DNA of 64,000 nt from Anaplasma phagocytophilum str. Webster (GTDB lineage: Bacteria; Pseudomonadota; Alphaproteobacteria; Rickettsiales; Anaplasmataceae), in assembly GCF_000964685.1 (NCBI RefSeq), contig NZ_LANS01000001.1:1415408-1479407 (forward strand), read 5' to 3'. Positions 1 to 8,221 of this stretch are shown piece after piece. Made by a program: the position numbers and the translations under genes. Within the stretch, counting starts at the first letter, position 1. Every line of letters starts with the position of its first letter. A model generated the notes under the pieces. That model was not told the origin of the DNA. It made no database searches and worked only from the letters and a program-made list of their open reading frames with translations.

Positions 1-1
1 C

Positions 2-949
2 TCCTTGACCGATAACATTGTCGAGATAGTAGTGCGCTCACCTCTTGCTGCTGCAAATTTCCAACCTGGACAGTTCTACAGACTGCAAAACCTAGGAAGA
101 AACAATCACCCTAACCTAGAGATGGAATGCCTTGCCATAACGGGGGCATATGTAGACAAAGAGAATGGGACAGTCTCGGTTGTAGTATTAGACGTAGGCG
201 GCTCATCTAGACTGTGTAAACACTTACAACCTGGGCAATCAATAAGCCTTATGGGGCCCACAGGTTCTCCTACGCATATACCTCACAATGAGAATGTTAT
301 GCTTATCGGAGGAGGAGTAGGCAATGCCGTACTTTTCTCCATTGGTGAAGCAATGCTAACACAGCAGTGTAAAGTTTTATTTTTTGCTGGCTTTAAATCT
401 GAATCAAGCATCTTTGGAAGGCAACAGATAGAATATGCGTCTGATGTAGCTGTATGGTGCTGTGAAACTGGCAAATTTCAGCCTCAGAGACCTGACGATA
501 AATTCTTTTATGGCAATATATTAGCCGCAATAGAAGCTTATTATAATGATCCTCAAACTAAAATAACTTTAAATTCAATAGACAGGATAATTATGGTAGG
601 TTCTAGCGGGATGATGGCTGCTCTTCAGCGTGTTATTTCAGGAAAATTCAAACACATGTTTAAGTCTAACATTAAGATAGTGGCCTCTATAAATTCTCCT
701 ATGCAGTGTATGATGAAAGAAATATGCGGACAATGCATACAAAAGCATGTAGACCCACTAACGGGAGAAGAACGCTTTGTATACAGTTGCGTAAATCAAG
801 ATCAATGCGCTAACAAAGTTGATTTTGATTTTCTACAAGATAGATTAAAGCAAAACAGTGTCCTAGAAAAATGCACATCTATGTGGGTTAGTCATTGCCT
901 AAAGCAGGCATTCAATACTAACCAATCACGAAAAGACACTCATGATTAA
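2..949 (+). CDS. FNR/PyrK-type flavin and 2Fe-2S oxidoreductase, C-terminal part (5' end outside window)
   Basis: The reading frame is already open at the window edge, so the TTG at base 5 is probably an internal codon and the gene starts upstream. The visible 315 residues resemble the ferredoxin-reductase-like fold of dihydroorotate dehydrogenase electron-transfer subunits: a flavin-binding half (PGQFYRL, then the LMGPTGSP loop), a nucleotide-binding half beginning MLIGGGVGNA, and near the C-terminus a cysteine cluster (CMMKEICGQC, later CVNQDQC) suited to a 2Fe-2S centre. In related bacteria such a domain can be fused behind a GltD-like NADPH oxidoreductase; whether that applies here cannot be seen. 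Family assignment is firm, the substrate is unknown. Confidence 0.75.
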   Translation, partial: SLTDNIVEIVVRSPLAAANFQPGQFYRLQNLGRNNHPNLEMECLAITGAYVDKENGTVSVVVLDVGGSSRLCKHLQPGQSISLMGPTGSPTHIPHNENVMLIGGGVGNAVLFSIGEAMLTQQCKVLFFAGFKSESSIFGRQQIEYASDVAVWCCETGKFQPQRPDDKFFYGNILAAIEAYYNDPQTKITLNSIDRIIMVGSSGMMAALQRVISGKFKHMFKSNIKIVASINSPMQCMMKEICGQCIQKHVDPLTGEERFVYSCVNQDQCANKVDFDFLQDRLKQNSVLEKCTSMWVSHCLKQAFNTNQSRKDTHD

Positions 950-1591
950 TGTATTAGTTTAAAAAGACCCTATATTATCCTTTATATAAGGAAAAAAGTT
1001 TATCTTTGCAGGCGCACTAAAAGTTCAACATTGCACATCCGTTCCGCAGAATCAATCCCCACAAACATGTAATATTCTGGGCATGATTTCATTTTGCATG
1101 GTTTTAGATCATTATATTTGCCATAATTACCTATGCAGACGCAACGGCACTGCTTACTGAAAGCGCTCAAAATGTATATAAGTAAGTGCTGAAAACGCGC
1201 ATATAAAGCACTCTCAAGCACGACACTGTACAATGCCGAAAAAGCATCCAATCAATAGTTGGAGAAGCCTAGCCACATGCTCTCTCATCTATAATCATAT
1301 GCTGTAGATATATGCACAGTTTCTTTTGTAACGAGCACCCAAAATGCAATGTATCTCAGCTGAAGATATTGGAAGTTTTCTCGCGCATATTAATGTGCAG
1401 CTAGCAATTTTAAGGGATAAACCTTCTATATCTGTCCCATGCATTCAATACATAGTGTACAAAGTAGTCGCACCGTTATCGAAAAATTGTTGCATTGTTA
1501 TCAGCAAATATAGAACACATTTAAAAGATGCATTGCAATTTGAAAAACAAGTTCCTACAATCTGCGTGTTTACAGTAGCTAACGATGTGTT
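950..1591. other. spacer upstream of psd
   Basis: No RNA gene or recognisable protein was seen. A 96-residue open frame (1344-1634, plus) overlaps the start of psd by 43 bases and has no motif I recognise, so I regard it as chance or decay. A short palindrome (CCTTTATATAAGG, about 980) lies after the preceding gene but lacks a T run. Confidence 0.5.
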
Positions 1592-2275
1592 ATGTGTTTT
1601 CCCAATATTCATAAGCAAGGGTATCCGTTTATAGCGATCGCGTTCGTGTTGACGTGCATTGGTTTCGCCTTTTCTTTCGGACTCGGATTGGTTTTTCAGA
1701 TTATTACCGTACTTTGCGCGTGCTTCTTCCGTAATCCTGATCGTATTGTTCCAGTAGATGATAAGTTGATTATAAGCCCTGCAGATGGTTTAGTTACATC
1801 TGTGGCAGAGGTAGAATCTCCGATAGAAGCTGGCAAGATGGTCACTCGAGTAAGTGTGTTCTTGAGTATACTTAATGTGCATGTGAACCGTGCTCCTGTT
1901 TCAGGGTCAGTAAAGCTTGTTGAGCACAGACCAGGTAGGTTTTCTCCTGCATGCACAGATGGCTCTACAAGTGAGAATGAAAGAGTTAGGTCAGTCATAG
2001 AATCGACATTTGGTAACCACAATATCGTCATTGAGCAGGTTGCTGGCGTTCTTGCTCGAAGGATAGTATGCGATTTAAAGGTGGGTGATAACGTAAAGCT
2101 TGGAAGCAGAATGGGTATCATCAGATTTGGCAGTAGAGTTAATGTCTATGTGCCTGCGGGGGTACCAGTTTTGGTAACTGAAGGCCATACCTTAGTGGGT
2201 GGAGAGACCGTTATTGCTGATTTAGATAGCGAGCGTACTGCGGGATATCCTAGAGCAACTTTTGAAAAGGTGTAA
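1592..2275 (+). CDS. psd: phosphatidylserine decarboxylase proenzyme
   Basis: This enzyme makes phosphatidylethanolamine by decarboxylating phosphatidylserine at the inner membrane. The 227 residues fit the short (Psd-A) form of the family: an N-terminal hydrophobic stretch (about residues 12-45), the FFRNPDR motif, the core around SPADG and [14 protein letters not shown], and the self-cleavage site within RFGSR, where the serine near residue 181 should become the pyruvoyl group. The ATG at 1592 gives the start normally seen (HKQGYPFI shortly after). pssA, which makes its substrate, follows 50-60 bases downstream, so the two form a pathway pair. The last 35 bases of this gene and its flank are repeated near 3365. 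Confidence 0.95.
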   Translation: MCFPNIHKQGYPFIAIAFVLTCIGFAFSFGLGLVFQIITVLCACFFRNPDRIVPVDDKLIISPADGLVTSVAEVESPIEAGKMVTRVSVFLSILNVHVNRAPVSGSVKLVEHRPGRFSPACTDGSTSENERVRSVIESTFGNHNIVIEQVAGVLARRIVCDLKVGDNVKLGSRMGIIRFGSRVNVYVPAGVPVLVTEGHTLVGGETVIADLDSERTAGYPRATFEKV

Positions 2276-2337
2276 TTGCTAGCATTGTGAATTCGTGGTA
2301 ACACTCCGATAGGTTCTATTTATGGTTGTGCTGTTTC

Positions 2338-3183
2338 ATGGGAGAAAGTGATATCAAGGAAAGAAGCGGTGATGGATATCTTCCTATAGTGAAGCTATTC
2401 CCCAGTGTGGTCACAATGTTGGGGTTGTGCGCTGGGCTGACTTCTATAAAGTACACTTTCGCCGGAAATTGGGAACTAGCAGCCATATTAATAATTGTGG
2501 CTGCGTTTATGGACGGAATAGATGGCAGAATAGCTCGTTTGCTTAATTCTGCCACTGGTTTCGGTGCTCAGTTAGATTCTTTAGCGGATTTTTTGAATTT
2601 CGGCGTTGCTCCGGCATTTTTGCTATATTTTTGGCTGCTGCGTGACATGAAAGTCATCGGATGGATGCTGGTGATGATTTTCGTAGTGTGTATGTCTATA
2701 AGGCTCGCCAGGTTTAATGTTTCCTTGAACAAAGATAAAGAGAAGGATGATTGGAGAAAGTACTTCTTTGTAGGCGTGCCCGCGCCTATAGGTGCTGGTC
2801 TTTCGCTTGTGCCTGTAATGCTTACTTTTAGTGATATTAATATTGCTGTGCTTGATGATGCATTGCAGAACAAGAATATTATCGCGATCTACTTTGTGTT
2901 CGTTGCATTTTTATCTGTGAGTAATATACCCACAGCTTCTGCTAAGTATCATAGTATACCTAAGAGGCTGTCTTACCTTTTTATTACGCTTTTGGCTGTG
3001 CTAATGGTGCTGGCTATAACCAATCCTTGGATTACTTTTCCGATTATGGGTTTTACGTATCTTATGTCTATTCCCATCTTTGGGGTGTACTATATGTATG
3101 TTGATTCAAAGCGAAGTAATATGGAAGAGGAAGACGCGGAGGCTTTGCTATTTGAAAATGATGAAGATGACGACAACGTATAG
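2338..3183 (+). CDS. pssA: CDP-diacylglycerol--serine O-phosphatidyltransferase
   Basis: This membrane enzyme joins serine to CDP-diacylglycerol to give phosphatidylserine, which Psd then converts. The CDP-alcohol phosphotransferase signature is complete: MDGIDGRIAR followed by the GAQLDSLADF segment supplies the metal-binding aspartates. Several hydrophobic spans follow, as expected. I place the start at ATG 2338 (MGESDIKER); an in-frame TTG at 2326 is possible. The C-terminus ends in a markedly acidic tail (EEEDAEALL, then NDEDDD) beyond the last membrane span, which is not part of the catalytic fold. It is probably cotranscribed with psd. Confidence 0.95.
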   Translation: MGESDIKERSGDGYLPIVKLFPSVVTMLGLCAGLTSIKYTFAGNWELAAILIIVAAFMDGIDGRIARLLNSATGFGAQLDSLADFLNFGVAPAFLLYFWLLRDMKVIGWMLVMIFVVCMSIRLARFNVSLNKDKEKDDWRKYFFVGVPAPIGAGLSLVPVMLTFSDINIAVLDDALQNKNIIAIYFVFVAFLSVSNIPTASAKYHSIPKRLSYLFITLLAVLMVLAITNPWITFPIMGFTYLMSIPIFGVYYMYVDSKRSNMEEEDAEALLFENDEDDDNV

Positions 3184-3364
3184 CAGCCCGTAGTTAAGTA
3201 AGCCTGTATTTTCCTACATTTAATATGCTTTCGTTGATGGTCTGGTAACATGCACCTATACAGATTTTGAAATTGCTGAAATTACCCTTCTCCATAGCTC
3301 TTTCTCTAGAAGAGACCAGGATTCTTAGCTTTCACAGAAAAAATATCTACCTCATCCACACAGA

Positions 3365-3401
3365 TTTGAAAAGGTGTAATTGCTAGCATTGTGAATTCGT
3401 A
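3365..3401 (+). repeat. direct copy of the psd 3' end
   Basis: About 35 bases (TTTGAAAAGGTGTAATTGCT and the following AGCATTGTGAATTCGT) repeat the end of psd and its downstream flank at 2264-2298. The copy lies past pssA, so pssA is bracketed by a short direct repeat. Confidence 0.85.
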
Positions 3402-3457
3402 GATACAACACATATATATCATTCTTTGCAGCAGAAGAAAGTATAGCCGGATCTTAC

Positions 3458-3872
3458 AGCAAAAACACAATATCCAAACAACCTACCCTTGCCTCAGCTT
3501 TATGCAAGACGTTAAGACCATTCCAACCGTCTCACACAATATTAAATTTCCGAGCAATACGCAGCACATTCATTAGCACAGCATGCCCTTTATCACCCAC
3601 AATAGCATCCTGCCCCAAAATTATTATAGGATTCTCAGCAGCCATCAAAGCCTTACATATCTCATGATCGCCATTGCATATTTCTCCCAGCAACGCCATA
3701 TCATCACCGAGATGATCAACTTGATAGTTATAGCTAAAATTACATCCTATAGATGCTATGCGCATACCCCTCTCAAGATATTGCTTACGCACTCTGGCAT
3801 TTATAATAGGAGCATCTACTCTCAAATCTGCATTAATTAACAAACAGAAATCCGCCCCTTCTATCCCTCTAT
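3458..3872 (-). pseudogene. nuoG: nuoG fragment (NADH dehydrogenase subunit G), broken
   Basis: The minus strand reads GIEGADFCLLINADLRVDAP then INARVRKQYLERG, a stretch typical of the molybdopterin-fold part of complex I subunit NuoG. Homology continues through an in-frame TGA at 3532-3534 into DGWNGLNVLHKAEARVGCLD, so the stop is internal rather than the gene end. Both ends of the gene are missing. The intact parent is not in this window. It shares its spacer with the yidC copy. This is a dead partial copy; I am fairly sure of the family from memory of NuoG sequences. Confidence 0.8.
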
Positions 3873-4093
3873 GGACAATGTTTAAGTTTTCAACGTGGGG
3901 GCTCTACTATCTTATGGGAATTGTAAAAACGTACGGAAAGAGAATTAAAAACTATTGTGAAGAGTAAGATTATAGGTCTACGGACTCTACAAGATATTTC
4001 TGCGAAAATGCGCCGCTATTTCTAGCAAATATCGATACATTCTGGCGTCTGAACTTTCTATATCTAAAGAACTTACAGAGGAAATTCATTAAC

Positions 4094-4500
4094 AGGACTA
4101 ACCTTATGCTTCTTAAATAAAGAAGCTATCTCCTTACTAATTCTAAGGTCATCGGTTTTATACAGTTCCTTTATTCTTAAAACCTCTGGCTGTAGCCTCT
4201 TGAGCTTAAACATTGAAACGTATGACCTCATCGATAGAGGAAAGGCTACTAACTTGATAGCTACCGTTAACATTACGATCGCTAAACCAAAATTTCCTAG
4301 CAGCTTATGAAAGTACTGCAACAGTAAAAATACAGGCTTTGTAATAAAATATAACATGCCAAAGTCTACTGCCTTATCGAACATTGGTATATTTAGCGTA
4401 TCCTTATATTGATCCAAGAGCTCTAACTCTTTTGCTCCCATAAATAGATGCGTTACCGCCTCTACCTTATCATGCGCTCCTATCGTACCGTGCGATTTAC
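4094..4500 (-). repeat. inverted 407-bp copy of the middle of yidC
   Basis: This stretch is the reverse complement of 6037-6443 inside yidC (codons about 291-426) with no difference seen by eye and no length change. It opens a 122-residue minus-strand frame that begins at an internal methionine of YidC ([10 protein letters not shown]) and ends seven residues after leaving homology (VNEFPL). With no promoter, ribosome site or signal anchor of its own, it is a partial duplicate, not a gene. Confidence 0.95.
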
Positions 4501-5165
4501 ATTGGCCATACGCGATATGGGCTCATAGCTTAGAGCAAGCTGCAATATCGCTCAGCCCCCTACTAGAACTCTCTATAAAACAGGAATAGTCTTTGAAAGC
4601 AATGATGCTGATATTATTCAGCCTTATGCATTAGAATTCGCGAATTACACATAAAATACCACTGATCTCGCAGAATTGTATTACATAGAAAACCCGCTTC
4701 ATAGCTCATCGTTGGTTTACTATTGTCAACATACAGTACTGTACCCTTGGTTGCATACGAATGTCATCACCGCAAAATGGATTGAGGTCTCAAATAACTC
4801 TAGGGTATAAGTTTGTTAGATAGTAGAAGAAAACTTATCCTATGGATACTACCATGACTCGTCATTGTGGTATGTATCAAAGACTTTATATTGATTTTCA
4901 CTCAAAAGATAAGAAAAAGGCTGTATTTGACTATAGTACAGCATAGCAAACGCTGTAAAAAATAGATGATAATGTCGCTTCTATACTTTAAAAAGAAGGG
5001 CTAAGCCGCGCACGTCGATTTAAAAAGACACATACTATACTTCCAAATGGCACATTTTAGTGAGCATATCCGTATTGCGTTGCAATGCTTTATATGCTAG
5101 CTTAGCTGATCCGGTGGCATGCAGTTCTGTGTGCTCTGAAGTCACTTACATGGCGTTTTGTGTAT
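4501..5165. other. spacer between the yidC copy and yidC
   Basis: I see no RNA gene or recognisable protein fragment here. It must contain the promoter for the yidC operon, but no clear -35/-10 pair stood out. Confidence 0.4.
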
Positions 5166-6872
5166 ATGTCAGAAGTTCGTAATTTGATACTGGCGGTCGT
5201 TGCATCTGTTGCAATAATGCTAGGGTGGAAATACATTTATGGAGAGTTTTTCGCGGTGAAAACTGTTCCTGAAGGGGTTCAGGAATCGGAATCACTAATA
5301 CCAGAAGTTGATGATATTGTTGATTATGCTTCTTATAGTGATGCGCTAAAGCAAGTCCCGCGCGTTGAGCTTAAGAACTCAAAGCTAGCTGCCTCCGTAT
5401 CACTGAGGGGTGCTTTGATAGATGATGCGTCCTTGGTAAAATACCGGGTATCGCTTGATAAAAATTCGGAAAATGTGCTTCTAATGTCTCCTGAAGGGAC
5501 AGTTAGTGATTCTATGGTAGAGTTTGGGTGGGTTGATCCCAAACATGTACTTAAGGTTCCAGGCAGGGATACTGTTTGGGCTCTAGAAGATGGTAGCGAT
5601 GAGCAGAATTTTACAATCCGTTGGGATAATGGGGAAGGGTTAATTTTTCGATTGAAGTTCTCCGTGGATCAAGACTATATGCTCACGGTGGCTCAAGAAG
5701 TTATTAATAATACTGATGTTAACGTGCACCTTGCACATTATGGTCGGATTAATAGAGCGCATTCTAAGAGTAGTAAATCTTTCTGGATCTCGCACGAAGG
5801 TGCCATTGGTAGTTTTGGCCATGGGCTTAAAGAGTGGACATATAAAAATTTAGAGGAAGCTGGAAGTATACGGCTCAGCGGTGTAACTAGAGAAGATGGC
5901 GGACGCAGCTGGATTGGGTTTGCAGATAAGTATTGGTTTACAGCATTAATACCATCAGCATCTGAACAAGGAAAGCTGGCCTTCCGTACGCAGCGCGTTT
6001 ACAGAGAGGGAGCAAGTCGCTTTCAGGTAGATTACAGTAAATCGCACGGTACGATAGGAGCGCATGATAAGGTAGAGGCGGTAACGCATCTATTTATGGG
6101 AGCAAAAGAGTTAGAGCTCTTGGATCAATATAAGGATACGCTAAATATACCAATGTTCGATAAGGCAGTAGACTTTGGCATGTTATATTTTATTACAAAG
6201 CCTGTATTTTTACTGTTGCAGTACTTTCATAAGCTGCTAGGAAATTTTGGTTTAGCGATCGTAATGTTAACGGTAGCTATCAAGTTAGTAGCCTTTCCTC
6301 TATCGATGAGGTCATACGTTTCAATGTTTAAGCTCAAGAGGCTACAGCCAGAGGTTTTAAGAATAAAGGAACTGTATAAAACCGATGACCTTAGAATTAG
6401 TAAGGAGATAGCTTCTTTATTTAAGAAGCATAAGGTTAGTCCTCTCTCTGGGTTTCTTCCGGTATTGATTCAGATTCCAATATTCTTCGCATTGTACAAG
6501 GTGCTATTTGTTACTATCGAGATGCGTCATGCTCCTCTATTTGGTTGGATAAGGGATCTTTCTAGTCAAGATACAGCAAACTTCTTAAATCTATTTGGAT
6601 TAATTCCTTTGGAGCCACCGTTCTGTATAGGTGTTTTGCCTGTTGTATTGGGTCTTACAATGGTATTGCAGCAAAAAGTAATGCAAAAAGATCAGGCTAC
6701 GCCGGATCGATATGGGGTCATGAAATTCTTGCCATATATCTTTGTGTTTGTATTTTCCTCTTTTCCTTCGGGACTTGTGCTATACTGGATATGTAGCAAC
6801 GTTATAACCATTCTGCAGCAAATCGTAATCAGGTACTTTGTCTGTAGAAAAGAGCTAGGTGCAAATGGTTAG
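5166..6872 (+). CDS. yidC: membrane protein insertase YidC
   Basis: YidC inserts and folds proteins in the inner membrane, alone or with the Sec translocon. The 568-residue product has the usual order: an N-terminal membrane anchor (RNLILAVVASVAIMLGW), a large periplasmic beta domain to about residue 320, and the conserved five-span insertase core from about residue 335 ([44 protein letters not shown]). ATG 5166 puts the anchor in the expected place; GTG 5160 is an alternative. ribH follows after 9-12 bases, making it the head of a yidC-ribH-nusB-uvrA run. A 407-bp inverted copy of its middle lies upstream at 4094-4500. Confidence 0.97.
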   Translation: MSEVRNLILAVVASVAIMLGWKYIYGEFFAVKTVPEGVQESESLIPEVDDIVDYASYSDALKQVPRVELKNSKLAASVSLRGALIDDASLVKYRVSLDKNSENVLLMSPEGTVSDSMVEFGWVDPKHVLKVPGRDTVWALEDGSDEQNFTIRWDNGEGLIFRLKFSVDQDYMLTVAQEVINNTDVNVHLAHYGRINRAHSKSSKSFWISHEGAIGSFGHGLKEWTYKNLEEAGSIRLSGVTREDGGRSWIGFADKYWFTALIPSASEQGKLAFRTQRVYREGASRFQVDYSKSHGTIGAHDKVEAVTHLFMGAKELELLDQYKDTLNIPMFDKAVDFGMLYFITKPVFLLLQYFHKLLGNFGLAIVMLTVAIKLVAFPLSMRSYVSMFKLKRLQPEVLRIKELYKTDDLRISKEIASLFKKHKVSPLSGFLPVLIQIPIFFALYKVLFVTIEMRHAPLFGWIRDLSSQDTANFLNLFGLIPLEPPFCIGVLPVVLGLTMVLQQKVMQKDQATPDRYGVMKFLPYIFVFVFSSFPSGLVLYWICSNVITILQQIVIRYFVCRKELGANG

Positions 6873-6884
6873 TGTGTAGTCGTG

Positions 6885-7343
6885 ATGGGAAGTGTTATGG
6901 ATGCTAAATTGAGTGCTTTGATTGTTGTTGGGTCTTTTCATACTGAGGTTTGTGGACAGCTTGTAAAGGGGGCTATAGAAAGGATCAAGGCTTATAATGC
7001 TGCTGCAGAATGTGAGGTTATTGAAGTGCCTGGGGCTCTAGAGATACCACCGGCAATCTCTTTTGCTGTCATGAGTGATAGGGAGTCTTACGATGGGTTT
7101 GTAGCGTTGGGATGTGTTCTAAAGGGATATACAGACCATAATATTCATGTTTCGAACTCGGCTTTTTCGGCCCTGAGTGACATTGCTGTGCAACATGCAG
7201 TGCCGATGGGTACGGGTATAATAACTGCTGATACTATGAGTTTGGCTATGGAAAGGGCTGATGTAAATGGAATAAATATAGGTGGTAGAGCGGCTGCTGC
7301 AATGTTAAGAATGCTGGAATTGTATAGAAGGTTTTTGGGCTAG
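6885..7343 (+). CDS. ribH: 6,7-dimethyl-8-ribityllumazine synthase
   Basis: RibH condenses the ribityl-aminouracil intermediate with dihydroxybutanone phosphate, the penultimate step to riboflavin. The product (about 152 residues) has the family landmarks: ALIVVGSFHTEVC at the start, VPGALEIPPAI, the FVALGCVLKGYTDHN loop and VPMGTGIITADTM near the active site. The H of the usual RGETxHF motif region is in DHN here. ATG 6885 and 6897 are both possible starts. It is packed between yidC and nusB (1-base gap to the latter); pairing of ribH with nusB is common in bacteria. Confidence 0.93.
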   Translation: MGSVMDAKLSALIVVGSFHTEVCGQLVKGAIERIKAYNAAAECEVIEVPGALEIPPAISFAVMSDRESYDGFVALGCVLKGYTDHNIHVSNSAFSALSDIAVQHAVPMGTGIITADTMSLAMERADVNGINIGGRAAAAMLRMLELYRRFLG

Positions 7344-7344
7344 C

Positions 7345-8193
7345 ATGATGGAAAAAGTGGTTAATGGAGCTCACGATGACATGCCATGGCATGTTGGAAA
7401 AACTTCTGCTAGATTCCTAGCGGTACAGGGTGCTTACGCCATGATGTTTGGTGCTTACACAGCATCTGATCTGGAGGACCTCTTGGAGCACTTGTGTGAA
7501 ATGCAGGAAGTGCTAGATTTACATAGGGTGGACAAGAAGTTGCTGTCTAAAATTCTGGGGTGCATGATAGAGAAATGTAACGAGGTGGATAGTTTAATTT
7601 CGGTGCATCTAAATGAAAAATGGTCGATGGAGAGGATAAATTTGGTGAGCCTAGCTGTGATGAGAGCTGGCGTGTGTGAGTTGCTCTGTTTAAAGACTAG
7701 TGAGTGTGTTATAATAAATGAATATGTAGGGATAGCTTCTACTGTGCTGGAGAAGAGTGAGGTCAATTTTGTTAATGCCATATTGAATAAGGCAAAGACT
7801 GTGCGGTCTCCTGAATGCGATTTGTCATTATCAACTTTTGCAGACGATTCTGATGGGGTCTCTACGGCGAAGTGTGAGAACGGGCTAAATCTGGGCGCAG
7901 GAGCTAGGGTGAAGCTAGAAAGCGTTGATAATGCTGCAGATGCAGATTTGGGTGGTGTCTCAAAATCTGAAATTCCCGTAGTTTCTAGGGAAGGTACTAC
8001 TGGTAGAGTTTTGGGTGATTCTGAAATCCCACATATTGAGTGCTATCAAGAAATTGAGGAGGATGATAACGGAGGGACCGAGTCTGTAAGTCTGGATGAT
8101 CTTATGGATTCGGGTGGAGATACGAGCGTGGCTGAAGCTCTTCGTACCGTATCCGAAGTAGAGTCTTCTGATCTGCTGGTGGTAAGTTGCTAG
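7345..8193 (+). CDS. nusB: transcription antitermination factor NusB with long acidic C-terminal extension
   Basis: NusB binds boxA RNA with NusE to aid rRNA antitermination. Residues about 15-150 form the NusB helical fold (ARFLAVQGAYAMMFG, later VINEYVGIASTVLEKSEVNF, FVNAILNKA, the standard end of the family). The protein then continues for about 130 residues that are acidic and serine-rich (EIEEDDNGG, SLDDLMDSGGD) with no recognised domain. Ordinary NusB is about 140-160 residues, so the tail nearly doubles the size. The frame is uninterrupted and the stop lies 28 bases before uvrA, so the tail looks real and not an assembly artefact. Confidence 0.9.
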   Translation: MMEKVVNGAHDDMPWHVGKTSARFLAVQGAYAMMFGAYTASDLEDLLEHLCEMQEVLDLHRVDKKLLSKILGCMIEKCNEVDSLISVHLNEKWSMERINLVSLAVMRAGVCELLCLKTSECVIINEYVGIASTVLEKSEVNFVNAILNKAKTVRSPECDLSLSTFADDSDGVSTAKCENGLNLGAGARVKLESVDNAADADLGGVSKSEIPVVSREGTTGRVLGDSEIPHIECYQEIEEDDNGGTESVSLDDLMDSGGDTSVAEALRTVSEVESSDLLVVSC

Positions 8194-8221
8194 TGAGTGG
8201 CTCGTAGAGGTATGGCTTGTC

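Noticed and set aside
1344..1634. 96-residue frame upstream of psd
   Set aside because: It overlaps psd by 43 bases, has no recognised motif and no clear ribosome site.
4073..4441. 122-residue minus-strand gene resembling YidC
   Set aside because: It is an internal fragment of yidC duplicated in inverted orientation, beginning at an internal methionine and ending right after leaving homology.
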